From Lentisphaerae bacterium GWF2_50_93 (lineage in GTDB: Bacteria; Verrucomicrobiota; Lentisphaeria; Victivallales; GWF2-50-93), in contig MHBI01000065.1 in the NCBI GenBank assembly GCA_001804815.1, positions 4,778 through 68,777 of the forward strand: 64,000 nt of DNA. The letters run 5' to 3'. Below, in pieces: positions 50,625 through 58,833 of this stretch (positions are counted from its first letter, which is position 1; each line of letters starts with the position of its first letter). Position numbers and translations under genes: made by a program. Below the pieces are notes generated by a model. The model searched no databases. It was given only the letters and a program-made list of their open reading frames with translations, and had not been told where the DNA came from.

Positions 50625-50744
50625 ATTACTTTATTTGCAACATTCTTAATATCAAGCATTAAATTAGAATGGCACCGATTATTTATTACTTTATTTGCAA
50701 CATTCTTAATATCAAGCATTAAATTAGAATGGCACCGATTATTT
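50625..50744. repeat. Exact tandem duplication of a 60-bp unit
   Basis: Positions 50625-50684 and 50685-50744 are identical, starting ATTACTTTATTTGCAACATT. The unit is the right-end repeat of the RAYT element. It lies in the 354-bp gap before the beta-helix gene; the remainder of the gap (50745-50945) holds only GCCAAGCTTGTCG-type repeat debris and the ribosome-binding site GGAAGGGGAG. Confidence 0.95.
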
Positions 50745-50961
50745 ATTGAAGATTCATTGATGCCCTCCTGCCAAGCTTGTCGTAGGAGTAATTTACACGT
50801 GCATTAGGAATATACGAGACGCTTGATAATGCAAGAGTTGGGCAGGGCCGGATTAAAAGACAGAATGGTGTTTGCACCGCTGCCGTATGGGGTTTTCTTG
50901 AAATCCATTCAGCTTCCGCCTATATTGCCATCCGATAAAAATCAGGAAGGGGAGTTGAAAT

Positions 50962-52650
50962 ATGAAATTAATGAAACTTGTCGTGATGCAGGCGGTGGCA
51001 TTTCTTGCCTCCGCATCGTTCCTTGGAGCTGCGGATCTCTACGTGAAGGCCGGTTCCAGCGGAAACGGCACAAAGGATTCTCCGTTCGGAGATCTCTGGC
51101 AGGCGGTTGACAGCGCAAAACGGGGTGACATAATCCACGTTGCGGCGGGAACCTACAACGGAAAGGGCGGCAGCGGGAATTTCACGATAAAGACTCCGAA
51201 TCTTACTATTGTCGGCGGATACGACCAAAATTTCTCGGCGCGTGATCCTTTCAAGAATCTGACAATACTTGAGAGGGCAAAGGATTACAAGGGTGACTTC
51301 ACCGGACTCGGAGACGGGATCATCGAAGGCAAGCAGGGAGCCGACCATGGTGGACTCGTCGTAGACGGATTGGTCCTGAATTCCGCATCCAGGAATTCAT
51401 ATTACGACGATGGCAAGATCAACGCCAAGGATTCCTGGAACGGCGCCTTGTTCAAGACAAACGGAAAGAATATCAAGATCAGGAACTGCATCCTCATAAA
51501 TCCCTATGGTGAAGGCATAGCATGTACATGGCAGGGGACTGATAACGAAGTAAGCAACAATTTCATCCTTAATACATTCTATTGTGCAATTTCCATGCGG
51601 TCGGCCCAGCCTGAAAGCGTCATTAAGGTTACGAACAACACAATAGCGTTCTGCTGGTTCCAGCCGAGCAAGGGCGGAGGAATGTGCCTGTTTGTCGGCA
51701 GCAAGGGCAAGACCATAATGGAAAACAATATTTTTGCATTTGCCCAGACTGAAGACGGGGAGGCGGGATTTGCCGTCAGCAACACTTTTGGAAACGAGGA
51801 CACTGTGATGAAGAACAATGTATTCTTCCTGTGCCAGGGCGGGTATTACAAGTTCATGGATGCCGACAAGAAGAACCTACTTCTTTGGAAGCCTGAAGAG
51901 TTAAAGCAGCTGAACGCCAAGTGTGATGATTTCATGCTTGAGAAGGCTGAAGGCAATGCCGAGGTGGATCCGAAGATGATGCCCGACAAGGACTACTATG
52001 AGAAATTCTCGAATTTCGTGGCTTCAAAACCCGGAAAGCTGAACATGGATTTCATGAATGAATGGCGCAGGAGCGTAGGGCTGCCTCTTCAGGCGGAACC
52101 AGGTTCGCCGAGGAAAAACTGGGGGATGGAATATCCTTTGAAGAAAGTCGTTCCGGACCTGGTGTCGAAGCTTCCCGGAAAAGGTGTGCAGATAGCCGGA
52201 CCGTTCCAGGAATACAAGGGTGCGGCGGCGGAAGCTGGCAAGCCCGGGGAGCCTGCGGCCAAGGCCAATGCGAACGTGGAATACAAGGCTGTTGAGTTTG
52301 ATACGTTCAAGAAAGGCGCTCCGGAATCGAAGGCCTATGCCTCTGCACCGGTCTCATTCAAGGCTGGAATTGGCGAGAAGAAGACCAATTTCCTGCTCAA
52401 GGATGCGCCGAATTCCGATTATACCTGCGTTGAGCTTACCAAGCCCGGCGAATCATATCCTACGAGAAATTACGTGTATGGATATATCCTCAAGGGTACC
52501 GATGCCGACAAGGAATGGGAGAAGCTCAGCAAGAAAAAGAGCAATATAAACAAGGAAGGCGGCATTTCCGTAAAAGGAAAAGCTTCTTATATTGGCAACG
52601 AGAGCTATTCATATACTACTGCAATAATCATTGACGAAATAGTTAAATAA
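50962..52650 (+). CDS. Secreted right-handed beta-helix protein
   Basis: A 562-residue precursor with signal peptide (about 1-23, ending LGA-AD). The start LYVKAGSSGNGTKDSPFGDLWQAVDSAKRGDIIHVAAGTY is the DUF1565/pectate-lyase-3-like opening. It is followed by parallel beta-helix rungs (IKIRNCILINPYGEGIACTWQGTDNEVSNNFI, VTNNTIAFCWF, MENNIFAFAQ) to about residue 300. The last 200 residues are a different, Ala/Lys-rich linker plus a small C-terminal domain. No catalytic triad is recognisable, so binding or lyase activity are both possible. The protein should act outside the cytoplasm. A small secreted protein gene follows at 52813. Confidence 0.8.
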   Translation: MKLMKLVVMQAVAFLASASFLGAADLYVKAGSSGNGTKDSPFGDLWQAVDSAKRGDIIHVAAGTYNGKGGSGNFTIKTPNLTIVGGYDQNFSARDPFKNLTILERAKDYKGDFTGLGDGIIEGKQGADHGGLVVDGLVLNSASRNSYYDDGKINAKDSWNGALFKTNGKNIKIRNCILINPYGEGIACTWQGTDNEVSNNFILNTFYCAISMRSAQPESVIKVTNNTIAFCWFQPSKGGGMCLFVGSKGKTIMENNIFAFAQTEDGEAGFAVSNTFGNEDTVMKNNVFFLCQGGYYKFMDADKKNLLLWKPEELKQLNAKCDDFMLEKAEGNAEVDPKMMPDKDYYEKFSNFVASKPGKLNMDFMNEWRRSVGLPLQAEPGSPRKNWGMEYPLKKVVPDLVSKLPGKGVQIAGPFQEYKGAAAEAGKPGEPAAKANANVEYKAVEFDTFKKGAPESKAYASAPVSFKAGIGEKKTNFLLKDAPNSDYTCVELTKPGESYPTRNYVYGYILKGTDADKEWEKLSKKKSNINKEGGISVKGKASYIGNESYSYTTAIIIDEIVK

Positions 52651-52812
52651 TTGAGCCAGCTGTAGTTTGCGAGATTAAGGTTGGGATGGCCCGAGTTTAT
52701 CCCGATCCTGAAAGGCATCGGGAAGCCGTCCGGTTTAAGACGGCGCTTTCGGAGAAAACGCCCTACCTTCGCGAATTCCGCAATTGGCTCAAAAACAAAA
52801 GGGAGAGAAGAA

Positions 52813-53283
52813 ATGAAGTTGAAAATGCTGATGACCGCCGTGACGATGCTCGCTGTTACCGGAGTCTATGCCCAGTTTGGAATCGGGGATCTCATCAAGA
52901 AGGATGCAAAACCCGAGGCGAAGAAGGAAGATGCGAAGGTCGCAGGAGCCAGCACGGCTCTTCCTTTTGGTGTGAAGATTGGCGGACAACAGGCCGCAGC
53001 AAAAGGCGATGCGAGTTTCGCAACTGTTGAACAGGCAGTCGCCGACAATGCCGAACTTGAAGTGGCTGTCGACAAGCCGGAAATGGTCATCATCAATGTT
53101 TTTCCATCGGATGAGAAAGGCAATGCCAAGGAAGGCGCCGCCGCCATCATCATAATGTTCCAGAAGACCAACAAGGGAACGATTGACCAGACGATCGACA
53201 AGAAGAAGATCCCTGCCGGAACATACCTGATGAACATCGTTGCCGGAGACAAGACATCCAGGCTCGTTTTCAAGATAAAATAG
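52813..53283 (+). CDS. Small secreted protein of unknown function
   Basis: A 156-residue precursor with a signal peptide (1-20, ending VYA-QF). A Lys/Ala-rich segment (28-55) and a beta-rich domain follow, ending IPAGTYLMNIVAGDKTSRLVFKIK. The end pattern resembles a C-terminal beta-strand sorting tail, but no secretion machinery is visible and the match is weak. The ATG at 52813 is chosen over the longer frame from 52681 because GGGAGAG precedes it and a signal peptide follows directly. A strong terminator comes after. Probably periplasmic or cell-surface. Confidence 0.7.
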   Translation: MKLKMLMTAVTMLAVTGVYAQFGIGDLIKKDAKPEAKKEDAKVAGASTALPFGVKIGGQQAAAKGDASFATVEQAVADNAELEVAVDKPEMVIINVFPSDEKGNAKEGAAAIIIMFQKTNKGTIDQTIDKKKIPAGTYLMNIVAGDKTSRLVFKIK

Positions 53284-53298
53284 GTTTCGATATATGAA

Positions 53299-53332
53299 AA
53301 AGGCAGTCCAGTTTTTCTGGACTGCCTTTTTT
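53299..53332 (+). terminator. Intrinsic terminator
   Basis: AGGCAGTCCAG and CTGGACTGCCT with a T-rich loop are followed by TTTTTT, 15 bp after the gene at 52813. Confidence 0.92.
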
Positions 53333-53435
53333 AATCAGCCTGTAAGAAACCTTTCCTATGCTGAAGCGTGAATTTGAAAAGGTCATCGACACCGGTTAAA
53401 TTACGCTAAAGGGAATGTGAAACCCGGAGGTCATC

Positions 53436-55001
53436 ATGGCTGAAGACGGGAAAAATGAACAAATCCAGGCTGATGGGCAGAATGCATCTGTAGCCGATAT
53501 AGTGCTTTTTGTAAAGAACCTCTGCCTCACGTATTCCCAGCTCGCCTATTACCCGCCGACCCATCCCGTTACAATAAAACAGATGCAGGAGGCGTGGAAG
53601 GAACTCCAGCCGGTCTTTGAAAAGTTCGGTGATGTCAACATCTCCCTTACTGAAGGCAAGCTGCTTTTCTTTGGCATGCCAGTTGAAGAGAGAAATCCCG
53701 CAGTTTCAAAGTTCTCAAAGCATTTCGAGCAGCTACACATCCACAGCATAAAGTTCAAGAAAGGACTGACCAACGAGGAGTTCGTCACCTTCTTCACGTT
53801 CTTCTGCAAGGATCCCCAGGCTATTGCCGATGCCGGCGGCGTGGACGCGATCATAAGGGAGAAGAATCTGAATCACATCACTTTCAATACCGCCGTATAC
53901 AGGGTGATCAACGAGGACGAGAAAGTAGTGAACAAGTCCGCGGTATTCTCCAGCACGGCAAGCACGGAGATGGATTCGAAGACCGAGATGCTCAGATACT
54001 TCCTCAACAAGATGATGGAGAAGTCCGAGGACCAGAAGGAGCTCATGGACGAGATCAAGAACGATCCCGAGAAGATGGCGGGTCAGATCGTCAAGCTCAT
54101 TGAGCATCTTGGAACAGATGGTCAGTACGACAAGGATTCGATGGTTGAAGCTTTGCTGCACAACATCCAGATGGTGTCGGATACCATGTCGAAGAAGGAT
54201 TCTTCCGCCACGGAGGAGCATGAGACGATAGGTGGCGCGATGATGTCCCTTGAGAACGAGCTGAAACGGAAATCGAAGAACCTTTCATCCGGAGCTTCCG
54301 TGCGTTTCATAAAGAAGATTACGGATGTCATCTCGTCATACACGGACAAGGCGAAGGCCGACAAGGTCATCGGGGAATATCTGAGCCACGAGAAATCCCT
54401 CAAGGCGGCCGAACAGATGATGAAGGAGGTCTCCATAGGTTCAAGCGCGGACCAGCGCATCCTCGCCAGGCTCAAGGAGCTTGTCAAGGAGAAAGGCATG
54501 CAGGAGGACGAGCTCATAGCCCATCTCGAACAGAACATTGCCGCAAAGAAACCGAAGAGGCAGATAAGCAGGACCTTCCATCCGCTCGCGGAACGCATCG
54601 AGCATGAGCTTGACTCGGACTTCAAGGAAATGAAGGCCGACGACAAGAAAAAACTCCTGGATTACCTGAACAACGTGTATGTAAGGGAGACGAAGAAGCT
54701 TGAGGACAAGGCCGACGATCTCCAGCATGAGCTCGAAGACATACAGGAGGATGTCGAGGATGCTTTCGATGACACCAATATCGGATTCATACTTGTCGAC
54801 AGGAAACAGAATGTCTGTTCTCTCGAGCATGGCGACAAGCTGCCGTTCAGGCTTAAGCTCAATGAGCCTCTGCCTGCGGAGCTTCTGGGCCTTATTGAGA
54901 AGAACAGGGATTCGGAATCGTTCCAGATAGGCGACACCACTGTGATGCATGTCGGCAGGACTTCCGAGAACCACCTCAAGTCAATCCTGTTCCAGTTTTA
55001 A
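53436..55001 (+). CDS. Cytoplasmic coiled-coil protein with HD-GYP/HDOD-type N-terminal domain of unknown function
   Basis: A 521-residue soluble protein. The N-terminal 110 residues (YYPPTHPVTIKQMQEAWKEL ... NISLTEGKLLFFGMPVEERN ... IKFKKGLTNEEFVTFFTFF) match the pattern of a domain often found before HD-type phosphohydrolase or signalling modules, but no HD motif follows. The middle (170-420) is helical with coiled coils. Near the end, TNIGFILVDRKQNVCSLEHGDKLPFRL ... FQIGDTTVMHVGRTSENH looks like a degenerate PAS fold. A scaffold or sensor in signal transduction is likely. It is monocistronic, with AACCCGGAGG before the ATG. The name of the family is not known to me. Confidence 0.65.
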   Translation: MAEDGKNEQIQADGQNASVADIVLFVKNLCLTYSQLAYYPPTHPVTIKQMQEAWKELQPVFEKFGDVNISLTEGKLLFFGMPVEERNPAVSKFSKHFEQLHIHSIKFKKGLTNEEFVTFFTFFCKDPQAIADAGGVDAIIREKNLNHITFNTAVYRVINEDEKVVNKSAVFSSTASTEMDSKTEMLRYFLNKMMEKSEDQKELMDEIKNDPEKMAGQIVKLIEHLGTDGQYDKDSMVEALLHNIQMVSDTMSKKDSSATEEHETIGGAMMSLENELKRKSKNLSSGASVRFIKKITDVISSYTDKAKADKVIGEYLSHEKSLKAAEQMMKEVSIGSSADQRILARLKELVKEKGMQEDELIAHLEQNIAAKKPKRQISRTFHPLAERIEHELDSDFKEMKADDKKKLLDYLNNVYVRETKKLEDKADDLQHELEDIQEDVEDAFDDTNIGFILVDRKQNVCSLEHGDKLPFRLKLNEPLPAELLGLIEKNRDSESFQIGDTTVMHVGRTSENHLKSILFQF

Positions 55002-55030
55002 AGTAGGGACGGGCTTTAGCCCTGTCCCAG
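55001..55030. repeat. Half copy of family B repeat
   Basis: AAGTAGGGACGGGCTTTAGCCCTGTCCC starts at the last base of the TAA stop of the coiled-coil gene. The remaining gap to 55155 contains the palindromic string GGCGGTTTCCC...GCAAACCGCC (about 55105-55147), a decayed family C-like element. Confidence 0.8.
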
Positions 55031-55155
55031 AAGAACGCGCAAACATGCGCTACTACGAGCATAATCACTTTGTCTGAATCCAATTCTATGTCAGACAAGT
55101 TCGATTGGCGGTTTCCCAAAGTCATTCGTCATTGCAGGCAAACCGCCATACTGTC

Positions 55156-57594
55156 CTACCAGGATATCAGCAGTTCGCCGGTGATGCCTTTGAGATCCAG
55201 ATGCTTTCCGTTTTTATCATCCATGATTTCAAACTTCTGGAATTTTCCGACTAGGAACGGATATACAGGATCAAGGAGCATCTTGATGTTTTTCTCTGAG
55301 CCGGGCTCGTGATAGAACCTTACAGTTGCATTCTTTAGTCCTGACAATCTTATCCGGCGTTTCAAGCCATGATATTCAGCCGTTTGCTCTGCGCAGACGA
55401 CCCGTCCGGATTCTTCCTGCTCGATGAAGACCCTGCATTCCCTGTGCCAGCTCTTCGGCATGTTGTATGAGGCCGCTCCGTTTTCGACAATGGTCTCAGT
55501 GCCCGTGAATAGCGGAATCCCCTGCGGCATCCGCAATTTAATTCCGGCAGTCATGTCAGGCACAAACCCTGAGAAATAGAATCCGTTTGTATGGCGCGCT
55601 ATCATTGTTATTGGATCCCTGCCACCCCAGGAATATTTGCCATAGCCGATGTCATATCCGAAATCGTGCAGCATCATCCTTGGCAGGATTTCACAATAAA
55701 AGTTTTTTTCCGGATCCATCGGTGTCAGGAGATGTCCGCCAGAAGATGCTGTGCCAGATACCGTTCCCCTGAGCCACGAGATCCTTCCACCATTCCAGCC
55801 TTTTTCAGAACGCAACAGGGCTATGATTCTCGACTGGCTTCCCTGCGACGCTTTTGCAATTATTTTTGTGCTATTGTCATTCTTGTCGGCAAGGACTGTC
55901 TCAATCCCGCCTCCGGATACAATTGCATTATGGACAAAAACGTCTGGTATGGATCCTGTCTTGAAAGTATCCTGGACACCCTCGATTTTCATCTTGAATT
56001 CTCCCTCGAGAGACGGGCCGGCTTTCAGATTCAGCAGACTCCTGATCTCAGCGCAGGCGTTTGCTACCGGACCGTAGAGGATAACCTTCCCTCCGTTTTT
56101 TGCGAAGTTCGCAAGCGCGGCTGCGCATTTCGCAGAAACTGCGGCCGCAGGAGCGGCAAGGATCGATTCCTTGAACAGTTCCGGCTTCTTCCTTATCGCC
56201 TTCATGAAGTTTGTCGTGCTGATGACGGTATTGATAGGAAATCCCTGGTTGATGGCACCACAGATGAACCAGTCGCCAAAGAATATTTCATCAAGACGTT
56301 TTCCTTCTGCAACCATGTCATGGTATTCGTCGAATGGATATACCCAGACGACAGGGCTCGGCGCATCTGGGGCATGTCTGATCGCCTCAAGCAGGTGGGG
56401 AATGACTTCATTCGGCACCTGCTCCGGCATTTCCCCGTACGAATTGTCGACCGTCAGAAGTGATAGCCTGTCCGGATTAAATATTTTGCCGTCACCGTCG
56501 ATTCTCGACACTGCGAGTGGAAGATAGATGTCGTGAGACTCCCTGTTATAGCGGTCGAGCCAGGGGCTGTTCCTGAACCAGGGGTCATGCGTGTAGAACC
56601 TGTAGATATATGATTTGTCCGGTAGATCCGCGATATGGGACATCCAGCCGCCGATCTCGATTCCGAAGTCGCCGTTCAAAGCAGCCCAGGGTGAGTTCGG
56701 CGGTGGCTGGGGCTTGAACTCCTTATAGATTTCCCTAATCGGTACCGCGTCTGATGAGAGATCCGTGCCGGAAGGGAAATTGCTGCCCCTGGTCTGTACA
56801 GGATATTTGCATTCCTTTGTGAAATCCCGCCAGAAATTCAAAACCTTCTCACGGGTTTCCGGAGCTTTCTCAGGACTGAACTTGAATCCATCAAAAAGAG
56901 CCCCCCTGTATGCCCATGTCTCGAGACCGAACCCGAATCCGTTCGAAAGCCATATGGCGTCAAACCCCATATCATCCATAAAGCACTGTGACTGCTTTCC
57001 GAGATAAGTTCCCAGGCTGATTCCCTGAGGTATGCCTTTTGGGAAAGCTGCATAGGATTTGCTGTCGGCGTTCAAGGTTGCGTAACAGCAGACGAAGCTT
57101 TTCGCGCCCATAGTCTTGGCCATGCATATTTCCTCGTGTCTCTTGTATTTGAAATCGGACTTCGCGAATTCCGGACCAGGATCGAAGGTGGCTATCAGAT
57201 TTATCGGCTTGCCGGAGACTTTCTTTCCGTATGTTTTGATTTTTGAGATCAGGCTTTTCAACCAGCGGTAGGTGAATTCAGGGGGATTCTCGATGTAGGG
57301 CAGCGGTTTTCTGTGAATGCCAATCCCCTCCGGATCATTGGGGTCTGGGTCATGCCATCTCGGATTTGCGACACCAATGTATTTCGCCCATTCGAAGTTA
57401 TCGTCCAGATTGCCTGAATATTCGAGAATCTCGGAACCGTCAGACGCCCATAGAAGTATTGAGATGCCGTCCGCATCCTTGTAAAGAGGGCGCCATTGCT
57501 CGAAAAGGGTTTCAAGGACTTTGTCGACAGTTTTCTGACTTGCATCCCTGAAAGGCTTCAGGCTCATCTCGAGAGTGACTGCGGATATTTTCAT
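55156..57594 (-). CDS. Large protein of unknown function, probable carbohydrate-active enzyme
   Basis: An 812-residue protein with no signal peptide. The N-terminal part (1-470) looks like a TIM barrel, with motifs such as MSLKPFRDAS, FDPGPEFAKSDFKYKRHEEI, GFDAIWLSNGFGFGLETW and YPFDEYHDM. Acidic residues near barrel strand ends (for example D/E in WLSNGFG...E and FDEYHD) could be catalytic. The middle (470-560) resembles the class I glutamine-amidotransferase-like domain seen in GH42 (ILAAPAAAVSAKCAAALANFAKNGGKVILYGPVANA). The rest is beta-rich. I do not recognise a glycoside hydrolase family. The ATG at 57594 follows AAAGG. The IclR regulator gene lies 143 bp upstream on the same strand. 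Confidence 0.7.
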   Translation of the reverse strand: MKISAVTLEMSLKPFRDASQKTVDKVLETLFEQWRPLYKDADGISILLWASDGSEILEYSGNLDDNFEWAKYIGVANPRWHDPDPNDPEGIGIHRKPLPYIENPPEFTYRWLKSLISKIKTYGKKVSGKPINLIATFDPGPEFAKSDFKYKRHEEICMAKTMGAKSFVCCYATLNADSKSYAAFPKGIPQGISLGTYLGKQSQCFMDDMGFDAIWLSNGFGFGLETWAYRGALFDGFKFSPEKAPETREKVLNFWRDFTKECKYPVQTRGSNFPSGTDLSSDAVPIREIYKEFKPQPPPNSPWAALNGDFGIEIGGWMSHIADLPDKSYIYRFYTHDPWFRNSPWLDRYNRESHDIYLPLAVSRIDGDGKIFNPDRLSLLTVDNSYGEMPEQVPNEVIPHLLEAIRHAPDAPSPVVWVYPFDEYHDMVAEGKRLDEIFFGDWFICGAINQGFPINTVISTTNFMKAIRKKPELFKESILAAPAAAVSAKCAAALANFAKNGGKVILYGPVANACAEIRSLLNLKAGPSLEGEFKMKIEGVQDTFKTGSIPDVFVHNAIVSGGGIETVLADKNDNSTKIIAKASQGSQSRIIALLRSEKGWNGGRISWLRGTVSGTASSGGHLLTPMDPEKNFYCEILPRMMLHDFGYDIGYGKYSWGGRDPITMIARHTNGFYFSGFVPDMTAGIKLRMPQGIPLFTGTETIVENGAASYNMPKSWHRECRVFIEQEESGRVVCAEQTAEYHGLKRRIRLSGLKNATVRFYHEPGSEKNIKMLLDPVYPFLVGKFQKFEIMDDKNGKHLDLKGITGELLISW

Positions 57595-57676
57595 GGTATA
57601 AGAACCTTTCACATATACTTATTTAAAGAATAAATAGAAATACAATTTCTCATTCATTGGTACAGTTTTTTCTTAA

Positions 57677-57731
57677 AGTATGTCGGGTTTTAACCCGACG
57701 ATTAATTGGCGGTTTAAAAACCGCCTTACTT
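57677..57731. repeat. Family C palindromic repeat (intact copy)
   Basis: AAGTATGTCGGGTTTTAACCCGAC, spacer GATTAATT, then GGCGGTTTAAAAACCGCC and TTACTT. It lies in the 143-bp gap between the IclR gene and the enzyme gene at 55156. It shows the uninterrupted form of the element found inside ogt. Confidence 0.92.
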
Positions 57732-57737
57732 TTGGAG

Positions 57738-58469
57738 TTAAATTCCTTTTAATGTATCATTGATCTTTTTGGCTGAATTCAGCATCCGGGAAATTATCTG
57801 GGATTTGATTTCATCGGAAAATCTCGTCAAAGGAATGCTCCAGCCGATTGAAAGGACCGCCTTTCCGGAGGCGTCGAACGCGGGAGCGCCGTAAGCGGCG
57901 ACGCCACTGCCGTTCAGGTTGATCGCCTCGGCATATCCTTTCTCCTTGATGTCCTTCAATATTAACAGGAATTCCTTCTTGTCCTTTATGTCGGAATGAT
58001 TGCTGATGTAGTTCGAAAGGAATTCCTGGCTCTGGTATGAGAGCAGGGCCAGTCCGGAAGCTGTGACGTGTGGATTTGGAATTATCCGCCTGTTGGGCGG
58101 TGCAACGGAAAGTTCCTTTGTGGACTGTCGCCAGTATACACTCAAAACGACGCCTCTCTCCATTGTGATTGCAACGGTTGTTTCGTTGAACTCATCGAAG
58201 ATCTCATCGATATAAGGTTTTGCGAATTCCGCAATCTTGTCCGGAAGGTCTACCGCATTTCCGAGGAGTACGGCGGAGATTCCGATCTTGTAGCGACGGC
58301 TGTTCTCATCGAAGTCCAGATAGCCTGATTTCTGCATCGTCTTGAGGAGTTGCTGCGCAGTTGCTGGATTGATTCCGGTGAGTCTGGCAAGTTCACGGAC
58401 GCCCGTCCAGTCGCCCTGTGCGGCGACCGCGTTCAACAGCTTGAATGCTTTTTCTACTGAGTGTATCAT
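57738..58469 (-). CDS. IclR-family transcriptional regulator
   Basis: A 243-residue regulator. The winged helix (1-70) reads MIHSVEKAFKLLNAVAAQGDWTGVRELARLTGINPATAQQLLKTM with the recognition helix at about 34-48. The C-terminal ligand-binding domain (80-243) has PYIDEIFDEFNETTVAI and GSGVAAYGAPAFDASGKAV, the effector pocket of the family. The ATG at 58469 is chosen because the upstream codons read through the operator. The 31-bp palindrome lies directly in front, so autoregulation is expected. It probably controls the gene at 55156, downstream on the same strand. The effector is unknown. Confidence 0.93.
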   Translation of the reverse strand: MIHSVEKAFKLLNAVAAQGDWTGVRELARLTGINPATAQQLLKTMQKSGYLDFDENSRRYKIGISAVLLGNAVDLPDKIAEFAKPYIDEIFDEFNETTVAITMERGVVLSVYWRQSTKELSVAPPNRRIIPNPHVTASGLALLSYQSQEFLSNYISNHSDIKDKKEFLLILKDIKEKGYAEAINLNGSGVAAYGAPAFDASGKAVLSIGWSIPLTRFSDEIKSQIISRMLNSAKKINDTLKGI

Positions 58470-58474
58470 GCGTT

Positions 58475-58505
58475 TCGTATAACAAAACAATGTTTTATAA
58501 TACGA
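58475..58505. promoter_or_regulatory. 31-bp IclR-type operator
   Basis: TCGTATAACAAAACA and TCGTATTATAAAACA face each other around one A, with only two mismatches. It starts 5 bp upstream of the IclR start codon, and includes a TATAAT-like string on the plus strand (TTTATAATAC). This is the expected site for the IclR protein. Confidence 0.8.
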
Positions 58506-58602
58506 TACAAATATGATGAATTTAGGCAATGTCAAGCTCGAAACGCAAAATAAACGATGAAGGGATGAAAATGGTAACCTTTAAACTGGATGTTTTGCCT
58601 TA

Positions 58603-58660
58603 AAAGTAGGGCGGTTTTTAAACCGCCAACCAAGTGTCGGTTTAAAACCCGACATACTTT
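58603..58660. repeat. Family C palindromic repeat (intact copy)
   Basis: AAGTAGGGCGGTTTTTAAACCGCC, spacer AACCAAGT, then GTCGGTTTAAAACCCGACATACTTT. It lies in the 364-bp divergent region between the IclR regulator and the lipoprotein at 58834; the rest of that region is AT-rich with no other clear feature. Confidence 0.92.
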
Positions 58661-58833
58661 CAAGGATAAATAGCCTCATCTTATCCAGCTTAACGGTTAC
58701 GGAAAATGAATATGGAAAGATGGAAGCCGGGGCATGCACCTTGATTCTTCTTCATTTCCGGATTACTTTCATCATTTCAATTTTCATGGATTGTGATTTT
58801 AAACCGCAGCAGTTGAAACATTTGGAGATCCTT

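Larger units (their letters stand above)
49848..50744. mobile_element. RAYT element with about 64-bp imperfect terminal inverted repeats
   Basis: The left end (49848-49912) and right end (50618-50684, duplicated to 50744) are imperfect inverted copies of about 64 bp. They share TCGGTGCCATTCTA at the outer side and AATAAAGTA.TGCATTTT at the inner side. The only gene inside is the transposase. The inner edge of the left repeat includes the transposase stop codon. This matches the known layout of a RAYT gene bracketed by inverted REP sequences, although these repeats are longer than typical REPs. Confidence 0.8.

Noticed and set aside
50625-50744. CRISPR-like tandem repeat
   Set aside because: Only two adjoining identical 60-bp units without spacers and no cas genes; it is a duplicated RAYT end.
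50823-50961. Possible small protein starting at 50823
   Set aside because: The frame only gains length by running into the beta-helix gene in another frame; no ribosome-binding site.
52681-52812. N-terminal extension of the small secreted protein
   Set aside because: The extension is Arg-rich and precedes an obvious signal peptide with its own ribosome-binding site.
55591-56463. 290-codon open frame opposite the 812-residue enzyme gene
   Set aside because: Antisense shadow with no recognisable domain.
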